From contig SAKE01000039.1 of NCBI GenBank assembly GCA_004017275.1, forward strand, positions 1 to 32,971: DNA of 32,971 bases, written 5' to 3'. Each line of letters begins with the position of its first letter. Within the stretch, counting starts at the first letter, position 1. The stretch is from Mesorhizobium sp. Lineage in GTDB: Bacteria; Pseudomonadota; Alphaproteobacteria; Rhizobiales; Rhizobiaceae. This document shows, piece after piece, positions 24,927 through 32,971 of the stretch. The notes beneath the pieces are model-generated. The model saw nothing but the letters and a program-made list of their open reading frames with translations. It searched no databases and was not told the DNA's origin. Position numbers and translations under genes: made by a program.

Positions 24927-25724
24927 TTACTGCACATAGCCGACAGGCTGGCCGGTGACGGGGTGCGCGAACACGCCCATCTCCACGCCGAAAATGCCTT
25001 TCAGCACATCGCCGCGCATGATTTCGCCTGGTGTGCCGCGCATCAGCAGCTTGCCGTCCTTCAGCGCGATCAGCTCGTCGCAGTAGCGCGCCGCCATGTT
25101 GGGATCGTGCAGCACGACGACGACGCAGAGGTCGCGTTTGCGGCTGAGGACCTTGACCAGGCCGAGCACCTCGACTTGATGGGCGATGTCGAGCGCCGAG
25201 ATCGGCTCGTCGAGCAGCATGACGCCGGCATTCTGCGCCACCAGCATGGCGAGCCAGGCGCGCTGGCGCTCACCGCCGGATAATTCGTCCACCAGCCGGT
25301 CGGCAAAACCCTCCATATCGGTCAGGGTCAGCGCTTCGTCGACATGCTGCCTGTCCTGCGCGCGGAAGCGGCCAAGCGCGCCATGCCAGGGATAGCGCCC
25401 GAGCGTCGCCAGTTCGCGGACCGTAAGACCGGTCGCCGCGGGCATCGTCTGCGGCAGATAGGCAAGCGCGCGGGCAAGTTCGCGGGCGCCCCATTGCGGC
25501 AGCGGACGCCTGGCGAAGGTGATGGCGCCTGAGCTTGCCGGCTGCTGGCGCGCCATCAGCTTGATCAGTGTCGACTTGCCCGAACCATTGTGGCCGATCA
25601 GCCCGTAGACGCGTGAGCGCTCCAGTTGGAGCGAAACCGGACCGAGCAGCGTCCGCTCGCCGACGGCGAAGCGCACCGCGTCGATATGGAAGGCAGTCTG
25701 GGCATTACTTCCAGCCACGGTCAT
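24927..25724 (-). CDS. fhuC: Iron-siderophore ABC transporter ATP-binding protein (FhuC-like)
   Basis: 265 residues. Walker A GHNGSGKST (44-52), the FhuC-like segment LGRYPWHGALGRF, signature LSGGERQRAWLAMLVAQ, Walker B VMLLDEPISALDIAHQ and VVLHDPNMAARYCDEL closely follow ferric-hydroxamate FhuC. It powers siderophore import through an inner-membrane permease, which is not encoded in this window. ATG at 25724 has GGAGA eight bases upstream. First gene of fhuC-exbB-exbD-tonB, preceded by an IRO-type operator. Confidence 0.92.
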   Translation of the reverse strand: MTVAGSNAQTAFHIDAVRFAVGERTLLGPVSLQLERSRVYGLIGHNGSGKSTLIKLMARQQPASSGAITFARRPLPQWGARELARALAYLPQTMPAATGLTVRELATLGRYPWHGALGRFRAQDRQHVDEALTLTDMEGFADRLVDELSGGERQRAWLAMLVAQNAGVMLLDEPISALDIAHQVEVLGLVKVLSRKRDLCVVVVLHDPNMAARYCDELIALKDGKLLMRGTPGEIMRGDVLKGIFGVEMGVFAHPVTGQPVGYVQ

Positions 25725-25800
25725 GGCTTTTCTCCAGTGCGGCCGCCCGCATTTCCAAATTCCGGCTTTCGGCAAGCGATGCCCGGTTGACTATGAAACA

Positions 25801-25815
25801 TGACCTTACTAGTCA
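25801..25815 (-). promoter_or_regulatory. IRO-box (TGA-N9-TCA) iron operator over the fhuC promoter
   Basis: TGA at 25801-25803 and TCA at 25813-25815 with exactly nine bases between match the IRO motif recognised by RirA in rhizobia. On the minus strand it overlaps a -35-like TTGACT (25811-25816), 77-92 bases from the fhuC start. It lies within a larger inverted repeat GTTGACTA (25786-25793) / TAGTCAAC (25810-25817). Iron-dependent repression of the operon is inferred. Confidence 0.65.
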
Positions 25816-26013
25816 ACATTGAAGATGACTGCAACGCTCAACAAATCGTCGTGACGTAACCGTGACAGATCGGTGGCGACGTCCTCGTGTTGGGGCAACG
25901 TCGTCGAATAGGGTCTGCACGGCGACCTGTTGCTGGCAGGCTACCGCCTGGGTGGACGGCTGCAACTTCGCCGGTCAGGATGGACCTCACAATCGGTGAG
26001 GAGAGAATCGCGG

Positions 26014-26688
26014 ATGATCAAGGCAACGCCCTTCGACTTCCCTTATGACGGCAGGCTGGTTGCCGAAAACACCGCGCTGATCGTCATCGACCTGCAGCAG
26101 GATTTCCTGTCGACGACGGGCTATTTCGCCAGGCAGGGCTATGACCCCTCGCCGCTGAGGGCGATCCTGCCGACCGTGAGCCGGTTGATCGCCGCTGCCC
26201 GCAAGTCCGGCGTCAGCATCATCCATACCAGGCAGGGCTATCGGGCCGATATGGCCGACATGACGCCTTACGAAAAATGGCGCCGCAAGCGCGCCGGGCT
26301 CGAAGGCACCGAAATCCTGCTGCGCTCGGGTCCGGGGTTCCAGATCGTTCCGGAGATCGACGTCGCGTCGCACGACATCATCGTCGACAAGACCTGCAAC
26401 AGTGCCTTCATTTATACGGATTTCGAGCTTGTCCTGCGCGCGCAAGGCATCACGCATCTCATGTTTTCCGGGTGCACGACGGATGTCTGCGTCCACACCA
26501 CGCTGCGCGAAGCCTGCGACCGCAATTTTCAATGCCTGACGATCTCGGACGCCTGCGCCAGCGGCGACAGACAAGCGCATGAGGCAGCGCTTCACATGGT
26601 GACGGTCGAAGACGGCGTGTTTGGCGTGCTGGCGGATTCGCACGCGGTTATCGAAGGCCTGTCGCGGCTGTCCAGCAAGATAAGTTAG
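26014..26688 (+). CDS. Isochorismatase-family cysteine hydrolase (biuret hydrolase-like)
   Basis: 224-residue alpha/beta cysteine hydrolase. The catalytic triad is visible as D26 (VIDLQQDF), K126 (VDKTCNSAF) and C159 (TTDVCVHTTLREACDR). The N-terminal PFDFPYDGRLVAENTALIVID and the HTRQGYRADMADMTPYEKWR segment resemble biuret hydrolase and ureidoacrylate amidohydrolase more than true isochorismatases, so amide hydrolysis (N recycling) is likely. ATG at 26014 has a GAGGAGAG site upstream. It stands alone on the plus strand, divergent from the fhuC operon, and convergent with the LLM gene across repeats. Confidence 0.88.
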   Translation: MIKATPFDFPYDGRLVAENTALIVIDLQQDFLSTTGYFARQGYDPSPLRAILPTVSRLIAAARKSGVSIIHTRQGYRADMADMTPYEKWRRKRAGLEGTEILLRSGPGFQIVPEIDVASHDIIVDKTCNSAFIYTDFELVLRAQGITHLMFSGCTTDVCVHTTLREACDRNFQCLTISDACASGDRQAHEAALHMVTVEDGVFGVLADSHAVIEGLSRLSSKIS

Positions 26689-26716
26689 AGCGTTGGGATC
26701 GATGCCGGAGGGACAG

Positions 26717-26874
26717 CACCCCCCTCTGGCCTGCCGGCCATCTCCCCGCAAGGAGGGAGATTGGTTATCATCTCGGCTTTCGCTAATCGCCAACGTGGCA
26801 AGACGAGCGCTGCGGGTGAAGCTGTCGATCTCCCCCTTGCGGGGGAGATGTCCGGCAGGACAGAGGGGGGTGGG
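26717..26874. repeat. Inverted pair of palindromic repeats, type B, between convergent genes
   Basis: Arms at 26717-26764 and 26826-26874 are imperfect reverse complements with a shared CACCCCCCTCTG / CAGAGGGGGGTG outer end and ATCTCCC...GGGAGAT hairpins. The right arm is nearly identical to 3813-3856. The pair fills the 219-bp gap between the hydrolase and the convergent LLM gene. Confidence 0.9.
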
Positions 26875-26907
26875 AAGGATCGCTACGGAATGAATTCGTT
26901 CCGCAGA

Positions 26908-27849
26908 TCAGCCCGTTGCGCGCGTCTCCAGTCCCGCGCGAGATGGATACGCACCAGGCTGGAATGCGTCGGTCTCGCGACGTGCCAGGGAGTTGCGCAA
27001 CAGCGCGATCGTTTCCCGGCCTGTCGTCGCGATCTCGCGCGGCGTGTCGACGCCGACGATCATGAATTCGTCGATCCCGAGAGCCGCATAGGCAAGCAGC
27101 GACAGAGCGGCCTGAGCCGGCGGCCCGGCAACGTCGACCGCCTTGTGGCCGGTGGCGGAAGTACCGTGGTGAACCCTGACCGGAAGCGCAAAGCGTAGCT
27201 TGCCGGCCCGGCCATGTTCGGCGGCGGCGCGGCGCACCCGCTCCATCAACTGCCGGACCTCGTCGATCGAGCCCGGCGCCAGTTCGAAGACATCGGCATG
27301 CCGGCCGGCGACCTTGAGCGCCGTTCCGGACTGCCCACCCATGCGGATGATGAGGTCGGCACCGTGCGGTCCCTTGCGCGGCACATAGCCGCCCTTGATG
27401 CTGTAGAACGTCCCTTCATGGTCGAAGGGCCGGTCGTTCGACCACAGCCGCTTCAGCAGCACCAGATATTCGTCGATGCGTTGCCAGATGACGGTGTGCC
27501 CGACCGGCCGTGTTTCGGCATCGTCGTCGCTCAGCGGCTCGCTGATCATCCTCAGCGCCAGACGTCCGCCACTTTTCCTGTCGATCGACGCCAGTTGGCG
27601 GGCCGCCACGGTCGGTTCGACCACGCCTGCCCAGTGGGTGAGGACGACTTCCAGCGATAAGGTGCGGTCGAGCACCTGGGCAGCGAGATCCATATTGGTC
27701 AGCAGCCCGGCCGAATCGTCGACGACGATCTTGCGGAAACCGCCGTCCTCGATCAGCCCGAGCTTGGTCGCCGTCTCGGCAAAGTCGTAGAAAAAGGGAA
27801 CTGCGGCGTCGGCGGTCTTGCCGGGAACATGTGTGAACTCGATCGGCAT
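26908..27849 (-). CDS. LLM-class flavin-dependent oxidoreductase
   Basis: 313 residues of the luciferase-like (SsuD/alkanesulfonate monooxygenase) TIM-barrel family, which uses FMNH2 and O2. Features are the LEVVLTHWAGVVEPTVAARQLASID segment, GGRLALRMISEPLSDDD, WQRIDEYLVLLKRLWSNDRPFDHEGTFYSIKGGYV (positions about 125-160), and RMGGQSGTALKVAGRHADVFEL. The substrate is unknown. ATG at 27849 is chosen because GGAGG is eight bases upstream; the ATG at 27855 is only two bases from it. It is encoded between the convergent hydrolase and a small membrane protein on the same strand. Confidence 0.9.
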   Translation of the reverse strand: MPIEFTHVPGKTADAAVPFFYDFAETATKLGLIEDGGFRKIVVDDSAGLLTNMDLAAQVLDRTLSLEVVLTHWAGVVEPTVAARQLASIDRKSGGRLALRMISEPLSDDDAETRPVGHTVIWQRIDEYLVLLKRLWSNDRPFDHEGTFYSIKGGYVPRKGPHGADLIIRMGGQSGTALKVAGRHADVFELAPGSIDEVRQLMERVRRAAAEHGRAGKLRFALPVRVHHGTSATGHKAVDVAGPPAQAALSLLAYAALGIDEFMIVGVDTPREIATTGRETIALLRNSLARRETDAFQPGAYPSRAGLETRATG

Positions 27850-27953
27850 TGCCATGTCCTCCGTTCTGTCAGGCGCGCGAAAACGCACCGAGGATTCGGT
27901 TCATTCAACTCCGATTGCCTGGAAGGGCAGCTAACCCCGGTCGATCTGGCGTT

Positions 27954-28109
27954 TCAGGGAATAAGACCCAGAACAACGGCCCCGGTAAACACAAACGCAA
28001 GGGCAAAGACGACATAGGCGAAGGCACCGGCATAGGCCGGGCGAAAGGTCTGGGCATTGGCCAACCTCTGGCCGCTGCGATCCGTCTGAGCGTTCTGGAT
28101 ATAGGACAT
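27954..28109 (-). CDS. Small membrane protein (51 aa), unknown
   Basis: A 51-residue frame: a polar start (MSYIQNAQTDRSGQRLANAQ) and one C-terminal hydrophobic span (AYVVFALAFVFTGAVVLGLIP, about 31-51). GGAGG lies five bases before the ATG at 28109, a strong site. It sits 105 bases upstream of the LLM gene on the same strand. Not recognised as a known family. Evidence is frame, ribosome binding site and a sensible membrane topology; it could be overlooked by length filters. Confidence 0.65.
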   Translation of the reverse strand: MSYIQNAQTDRSGQRLANAQTFRPAYAGAFAYVVFALAFVFTGAVVLGLIP

Positions 28110-28365
28110 ATCGACCTCCGTCTCGCCGGTTAATCTATAAAACTTGTAGACTTTGTCGATTGCTATTTTTTGGCGATAGGCAGAATAATATTCTCCCGTT
28201 CAGGTGCAAATTGGTATTGGCTTGCTGAGAGAGCCGTTTCGCCTTCGCGTTTGAATAGCCTTGGCCTTGTCTCGCTGCGCCCAATCGTGCATTGGCCGCT
28301 CGAAGCGAGCGCGATAGCATCGCCCCAATCAGCAAACATGAAATCATCCAACAAGGAAGCGGAAA

Positions 28366-29133
28366 ATGGGCACGAGACTGGCCGGCAAGGTCGCCATCAT
28401 TTCGGGTGGTGCGACGGGAATGGGTGGAGCAGCCTCGGAGCTGTTCGCCGCCGAAGGTGCCAAGGTGGCGATCATCGACCGCAACGGCGAGGCAGCCGCA
28501 GCCACGGCGGCGGCGATACGCGCACGCGGCCATGTCGCCGAGTATTTTGTCGCCGACGTCTCCGACGAAGACCAGGTCGAGGCTGCCGTGAAAGGCGCGA
28601 CGGAAAAGCTCGGCCCTGTCACCGTGCTGTTCAATCATGCCGGCACCATCGTCATCAAACCTTTCCTGGAGACGACGGTGCAGGAATGGGACTGGCTGCA
28701 TGCCGTCAATGTGCGCTCGATGTTCCTGATGACGCGCGCCGTGCTGCCCGGCATGATTGCGGCCGGCGGCGGCTCGATCGTCTGCACCTCGTCGATCTCG
28801 GCGGTGGCGGCGACTCCCAACGAAGTGCTCTACGACACCACCAAGGGCGCCTGCCACATGTTCGCCCGCGCCATCGCCGTCGAATTCCGCGACCGCAACA
28901 TCCGCTGCAACGCGGTCTGCCCCGGCTTCATCCGCACGCCGCACGGCCTGCGCGAGGTCGCCGACCTCGACAGGCTCGGTGTCGATGTTTCAGACGCAGC
29001 GCTGGCCGCGCAGCAGGGCCGCATCGGCGAACCGGAAGAGGTGGCAAGGGCGGCGCTTTACCTGGCCAGCGACGAGTCGAGCTTCGTCAACGGCACGCAT
29101 CTGTTCGTCGACAACGGCTTTACCGCGATGTGA
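28366..29133 (+). CDS. SDR family oxidoreductase
   Basis: 255-residue classical SDR: cofactor motif SGGATGMGG (13-21), D38 after beta-2 (IIDRN, NAD preference), NHAG (90-93, where NNAG is usual), catalytic S143, Y156 and K160 (YDTTK), then VCPGFIRTPHG. AAGGAAG upstream of the ATG supports the start. The 256-bp AT-rich upstream region separates it from the divergent small membrane protein. It is convergent with the BMP-type transporter across a repeat pair. The substrate is unknown; this subgroup contains many sugar and alcohol dehydrogenases. Confidence 0.93.
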   Translation: MGTRLAGKVAIISGGATGMGGAASELFAAEGAKVAIIDRNGEAAAATAAAIRARGHVAEYFVADVSDEDQVEAAVKGATEKLGPVTVLFNHAGTIVIKPFLETTVQEWDWLHAVNVRSMFLMTRAVLPGMIAAGGGSIVCTSSISAVAATPNEVLYDTTKGACHMFARAIAVEFRDRNIRCNAVCPGFIRTPHGLREVADLDRLGVDVSDAALAAQQGRIGEPEEVARAALYLASDESSFVNGTHLFVDNGFTAM

Positions 29134-29167
29134 AACGCTCAAAGAAGGCGCGAACTTGTCAGGATGC

Positions 29168-29337
29168 GGGTTCCTCGCCCCCACGAATGTGGGGGAGAGG
29201 TGGCTCGGCGAAGCCGAGACGGAGAGGGGGAATGGCTCGACCTTGCCGTGCTTCGGCGACAACTCGCCAGCGTCGCAGACCCCTCTCCGACCGCTTCGCG
29301 GCCACCTCTCCCCCCGCTTTGCGGGGGCGAGGAACCC
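29168..29337. repeat. Inverted pair of palindromic repeats, type C, between convergent genes
   Basis: Arms at 29168-29230 and 29280-29337 are inverted copies sharing GGGTTCCTCGCCCCC / GGGGGCGAGGAACCC ends. Inner palindromes are GGCTCGGCGAAGCCGAG on the left and CCGCTTCGCGG on the right, with a shared CTCTCC core. The pair lies between the SDR gene and the convergent transporter gene. The sequence differs from types A and B. Confidence 0.9.
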
Positions 29338-29345
29338 AAGCTTTG

Positions 29346-30290
29346 CTAACGCTCTTCCCTGCGAAACGGCTTGAGCAGCGCGGATGGCGCCACCGCGTTA
29401 CGTGACATCACGGCCATGGCAATGATGGTGAAGATGAACGGCAGCATCAGGAACGCCTCGTAGGGAATATGCCCGAGGCCGCTCGCCTGCATGCGCAGCT
29501 GCAAGGCATCGACAAAGGCGAACAACAGCGCCGCACCCGCCGAGCGCCATGGATCCCAGCGGCCGAAGACGACCAGCGCGATCGCCACCCAGCCGCGCCC
29601 GGAGACGACGCCGAAGGTGAAGGCGTTGAACTGCGCCATCGACAGGAAGGCGCCGGCCAGCCCCATCAGCGCACCGCCGAGGATGACCGCCTGGAAGCGC
29701 GTGGCAATGACACTGACGCCCGCCGAATCGGCGGCGCGCGGGTTTTCGCCGACCATGCGCACCGACAGGCCCCATGGCGTGCGGTAGAGTACGAAGGCGG
29801 CGAGCGGAATGGCCAGGATCGCCATGTAGACCAGCGCAAACTGGTTGAACACCGCCGGCCCGAGCACCGGAATGTCGGAGAGGACCGGGATCGGCAGCGT
29901 CTGAAAACCCTTGATGCTTGGCGGCACCGACTGCTGGCCGAAGATCAGCCGGTAGAGGAAATAGGCGAGGCCCGACGAGAACAGCGTCACGCCGATGCCG
30001 CAGACATGCTGGCTGAGGCCGAGCACCACCGTGAACAGCGCATGCAGCGCGCCCATCAGCATGCCGGTCAGTACGGCCGCCAGCACGCCGAGCCATAGGC
30101 TGCCGCTGAGGCTGGCAGCGGTGAAACCTGTCATTGCCGACAACAGCATGATGCCTTCGATGCCGAGATTGAGCACGCCCGCCCGCTCGGAAAACATTTC
30201 ACCGAGCGTCGCAAAAGCCAGCGGCGTGGCGATGCGGATGATCGCGGCCAAAAAGCCGACCTGGAATATCTGTTCGAACACCGCGCTCAT
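29346..30290 (-). CDS. ABC transporter permease, BMP/nucleoside type (second subunit)
   Basis: 314-residue membrane protein of the branched-type permease family used by BmpA-like nucleoside/simple sugar importers (NupQ/YufQ-like). Hallmarks are the start FQVGFLAAIIRIATPLAFATLGEMFSERAGVLNLGIEG, the GENPRAADSAGV loop that contacts the ATPase, and about eight hydrophobic spans. Its ATG overlaps the stop of the partner permease (ATGA). It is the last gene of the operon, just before the repeat pair. Confidence 0.93.
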   Translation of the reverse strand: MSAVFEQIFQVGFLAAIIRIATPLAFATLGEMFSERAGVLNLGIEGIMLLSAMTGFTAASLSGSLWLGVLAAVLTGMLMGALHALFTVVLGLSQHVCGIGVTLFSSGLAYFLYRLIFGQQSVPPSIKGFQTLPIPVLSDIPVLGPAVFNQFALVYMAILAIPLAAFVLYRTPWGLSVRMVGENPRAADSAGVSVIATRFQAVILGGALMGLAGAFLSMAQFNAFTFGVVSGRGWVAIALVVFGRWDPWRSAGAALLFAFVDALQLRMQASGLGHIPYEAFLMLPFIFTIIAMAVMSRNAVAPSALLKPFRREER

Positions 30291-31342
30291 CGGGCAGCCC
30301 CGACGCGGCGGATGCGATAGGCAGTGAACAGCAACGCCACCAGCATGGCAAGCAATGCGGTGCCCTGGATGACGTCACTGAGGAAGGCCGGCACGCCGGT
30401 CGCCCGCGACATCGCTTCGGCGCCGGTCATCACGGCGGCAAGGAAGATCGCCGCCGGCACGACGCCAAGCGGATTAAGCCGCGCCAGCATGGCAACGACG
30501 ATGCCGGAATAGCCGTAGCCCGGCGAGATGTCGCTCATCACCTGAAAGTGTACGCCGCCGACCTCGCCGACGCCGGCCAGCCCGGCCAGCGCACCGGACA
30601 GCAGCGCCGTCGAGATCAGCACGCGCTCGACATGAATGCCGCCATAGCGGGCGGCTTCCGGGTTTTCGCCGGTGACCCTGATCCGGAAGCCGAGCGTGGT
30701 GCGCACGATCAGGAACCAGATCAACGGTGCCGCGATCAGCGCCACGACAACGCCGAGATGCAGCCGCGTGCCTTCGAGCAGCACCGGGAAATTCGCCGAA
30801 TCCTCGATCGGTGGCGAGATCGGATAGCCGCTGAAACTGTCCTTCCACGGTCCCTCGATCAGCGCCATCAGCGCGTAGTAGATGACCGAGTTGAGCAGCA
30901 GCGAACTGACGACATCGTCGACTTTGAATTTTACTCTCAGCGTTGCCGGCACCAGCGCAACTGCGGCTCCCGCCGCAGCGCCGGCCACCGCCATCAAGAC
31001 CATGGCGAGAGGCCCCGGCATCGGAATGGCGCCGACAAAGCAGCTGGCCACCGCGCCCGCCAGCAATTGCCCCTCGGCGCCGATGTTCCAGAATTTGGCC
31101 CGGAAGGCGACCGCCACCGCCAGTCCGGTGAAGATCATCGGTGCGGCGCGCACCATGGTTTCGGTGATGGCGTAGCTGTCGCCGAGCGAGGCCGTGAACA
31201 TCACGCCATAGGCTTCGATGACGCCGGCGCCGGCCAGCGCGATCAGGCCACTGCACAGGACGAGCGTGGCGCCGATCGCCAGCAGCGGCAAAGCCAGGTT
31301 GAACCAGGCGGGCGTTGACGTGCGGACTTCCAGGCGAAACAT
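30287..31342 (-). CDS. ABC transporter permease, BMP/nucleoside type (first subunit)
   Basis: 351 residues, NupP/YufP-like. A polar start precedes a first span PLLAIGATLVLCSGLIALAG. Typical motifs are FWNIGAEGQLLAGAVASCF, LVPATLRVKFKVDDVVSSLLLNSV and the GENPEAARYGGIHVERV loop. It forms the membrane channel with the 29346 product. The start codon shares one base with the stop of the ATPase gene (TGATG), so the three genes are tightly coupled. Confidence 0.93.
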   Translation of the reverse strand: MFRLEVRTSTPAWFNLALPLLAIGATLVLCSGLIALAGAGVIEAYGVMFTASLGDSYAITETMVRAAPMIFTGLAVAVAFRAKFWNIGAEGQLLAGAVASCFVGAIPMPGPLAMVLMAVAGAAAGAAVALVPATLRVKFKVDDVVSSLLLNSVIYYALMALIEGPWKDSFSGYPISPPIEDSANFPVLLEGTRLHLGVVVALIAAPLIWFLIVRTTLGFRIRVTGENPEAARYGGIHVERVLISTALLSGALAGLAGVGEVGGVHFQVMSDISPGYGYSGIVVAMLARLNPLGVVPAAIFLAAVMTGAEAMSRATGVPAFLSDVIQGTALLAMLVALLFTAYRIRRVGAAR

Positions 31343-32859
31343 CAGCTGTGCCCCTCCGCCCCGGTCATCATCAGGCCAAGCCGCGCGATCGTCGCATCGG
31401 CACTGTCGAGCGTGCCGACGATGCGGCCCTCATACATCACCGCGATGCGGTCGCAGAGCACCAGCAGCTCTTCCAGGTCCTCGCCAATGACGACGATGCC
31501 GCAGCCCTTGGCCCGCATGTCGAGGAACTTTTCGTGGATGAAGCGCGCCGCGCCGATATCTAGGCCGCGCGTCGGCTGCGAGACGATCAGAACCTTCGGG
31601 TCGAAGGCCAGTTCGCGTGCCAAGAGCGCCTTCTGCAGATTGCCGCCGGACAGCGCCCCGGCGCGGGTCATCGGTCCAGGGCACCTGATATCATAGGCCT
31701 TGATCTGCGCCTCTGCGAAGGCGCGGATCGCATCGGGCTTGAGCAGACCCCTGCTGCTGAACGCAGCGGTGCCGATGCGCGGCAGCACCATCGAATCGGC
31801 CAGCGGCAGGTTGGTCACCAATCCGGTCGTCATGCGGTCTTCCGGGATGCGGCCAAGACCGAGCGCCTGCACCTCCGGCGGCGAGAACCGCGTGACCTTT
31901 TTGCCGGCGATCGTCATCTGGCCGACGTCAGGCACACGTGTCCCGGAGATCACCTCCGCCAGCGCGCGCTGGCCATTGCCCGACACCCCGGCAATGCCGA
32001 GTATTTCGCCGGCACGGACGGCAAGCGACACGTCGCGCAGCGCCGTACCCGAATGACGCGAGGTGGAAATGCCATTGAGGGTTAGCACATCAGCACCCGG
32101 TGTGGATGGTCCCCGCGCCGGCGGCACGATCTCATGGCCGCACATCAATTGCGCCATTGCGGCCGATGTCGTGTTGGCGGGGTCATCGACGCGACCGGCG
32201 ACGCGGCCATGCCGCAGCACCGTGCAGCGATGCGTCAACGCCCGCACCTCGTTGAGCTTGTGCGAAATGAAGATGATGCCGAGGCCTTGTGCTGCCATCG
32301 AGCGCAACGCCGAAAACAGCCCGTCGACCTCGCTCGGCGCCAGCACCGCCGTCGGCTCGTCGAGGATCAAGAGCCTGGCGCCGCGAAACAGCGCCTTGAC
32401 GATCTCCAGCCGCTGCTGCTCGCCGACCGACAATGCCGAAACCGGAAGATCGGGTTCGAGCGTCAGCCCATGCTGGCGGCCGATCTCCGCCAGCCGCGCC
32501 AGCCCGCCGGCACGGTCGATCCGCCCGGCTTTGCCGGGAATGCCGATCAAAAGGTTTTCCAGAACCGTAAGCCGTGGTGCGAGATGGAAATGCTGATGCA
32601 CCATGCCGATGCCGGCGGCCAGCGCATCGGCGGAACTGGAGATCCGCACCTTCTGGCCCTGGATCAGAATCTCGCCCGCATCCGGTGCATAAGCACCGAA
32701 CAGCACATTCATCAGCGTCGTCTTGCCGGCGCCGTTTTCGCCCAGCAGCCCGAGGATCTCGCCGGGCGCGACGCTGACGTCGACAGCCTCGTTCGCCTTG
32801 ACGGCGCCGAAGCTCTTGGTGATGCCGCGCATTTCAATGAGGGGGGCGGGCAAGGGCAA
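31342..32859 (-). CDS. Double ABC ATP-binding protein, BMP/nucleoside type
   Basis: 505 residues with two tandem nucleotide-binding domains. The first has Walker A GENGAGKTT (40-48), MVHQHFHLAPRLTVLENL, signature LSVGEQQRLEIVKALFRGA and Walker B LLILDEPTAVLAPSEV. The second has a degenerate Walker A (GVSGNGQRAL), EDRMTTGLV and signature LSGGNLQKALLARELA, the usual pattern in this family. TTG at 32859 with AGGA seven bases upstream is taken as start; ATG at 32832 is the alternative. A BmpA-like binding protein is expected outside the window. Confidence 0.93.
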   Translation of the reverse strand: MPLPAPLIEMRGITKSFGAVKANEAVDVSVAPGEILGLLGENGAGKTTLMNVLFGAYAPDAGEILIQGQKVRISSSADALAAGIGMVHQHFHLAPRLTVLENLLIGIPGKAGRIDRAGGLARLAEIGRQHGLTLEPDLPVSALSVGEQQRLEIVKALFRGARLLILDEPTAVLAPSEVDGLFSALRSMAAQGLGIIFISHKLNEVRALTHRCTVLRHGRVAGRVDDPANTTSAAMAQLMCGHEIVPPARGPSTPGADVLTLNGISTSRHSGTALRDVSLAVRAGEILGIAGVSGNGQRALAEVISGTRVPDVGQMTIAGKKVTRFSPPEVQALGLGRIPEDRMTTGLVTNLPLADSMVLPRIGTAAFSSRGLLKPDAIRAFAEAQIKAYDIRCPGPMTRAGALSGGNLQKALLARELAFDPKVLIVSQPTRGLDIGAARFIHEKFLDMRAKGCGIVVIGEDLEELLVLCDRIAVMYEGRIVGTLDSADATIARLGLMMTGAEGHS

Positions 32860-32887
32860 GGCAGGATCCTGGTGGCGTTGGAGCGGC

Positions 32888-32965
32888 TCCTCACCCTCCC
32901 CCTTGTGGGGAGGGTCGGCTTACGATCGCAGCGAAGCGAAGATCGTGAGACGGGGTGGGGGTGCG
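32888..32965. repeat. Palindromic intergenic repeat at window end
   Basis: Contains a CACCCTCCCCC hairpin (with GGGGAGGGT), a CGATCGCAGCG-type inner palindrome (GATC...GATC with GCGAAGCG) and a GGGGTGGGGGTG outer end that pairs with the left end. It resembles the other repeats in layout but not in exact sequence. It lies upstream of the ATPase start. Confidence 0.65.
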
Positions 32966-32971
32966 GCGCTG

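Overview
The window looks like chromosomal DNA from a GC-rich alphaproteobacterium of the Rhizobiales, most like Mesorhizobium. The reasons are codon and base composition, the large number of ABC uptake systems, an IRO-type (TGA-N9-TCA) iron operator of the kind used by RirA, and families of palindromic intergenic repeats placed as inverted pairs. Genus assignment is inference; there is no rRNA in the window.

Layout. (1) 81-4556, minus strand: inorganic pyrophosphatase, a GNAT acetyltransferase, then a lemA operon with three TPM-domain membrane proteins, two of them recent tandem duplicates. (2) 4720-10010, plus strand: a small membrane protein, pyridoxal kinase, a DUF429 protein, beta-carbonic anhydrase, a secreted NTF2-like protein and an M3 peptidyl-dipeptidase (Dcp). 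(3) 10170-17850: a carbohydrate-type ABC importer cluster with two divergent arms: solute-binding protein, two permeases and an MlrC/M81 peptidase-like protein on the minus strand; an SDR dehydrogenase, the ATPase and an RpiR/SIS regulator on the plus strand. (4) 18123-18975: YggU (DUF167), YggT and a tRNA-Ala(CGC). (5) 19293-22517: an accessory island, described below. (6) 22542-25724, minus strand: fhuC-exbB-exbD-tonB, an iron-siderophore energy module behind an IRO box. (7) 26014-29133: isochorismatase-family hydrolase, LLM flavin oxidoreductase, an unlisted 51-residue membrane protein and an SDR. (8) 29346-32859, minus strand: a BMP/nucleoside-type ABC importer (two permeases and a double ATPase).

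The most unusual part is 19293-22517. An XRE-type regulator is followed by a long AT-rich leader, a 31-codon peptide gene with a strong ribosome binding site, a stable hairpin, a SagB-type (nitroreductase-fold) peptide dehydrogenase with an N-terminal winged-helix-like segment, and three small proteins, two of which look like paralogues. This is the architecture of a ribosomally made, post-translationally modified peptide (RiPP) locus, but no YcaO cyclodehydratase, radical-SAM enzyme, protease or exporter is visible and the peptide has no cysteine. It is the best candidate here for an undescribed system.

Palindromic repeats of at least two sequence types occupy most spaces between operons, often exactly between convergent genes and abutting stop codons. 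One pair extends into the 5' end of a TPM gene and appears to have replaced its start region.
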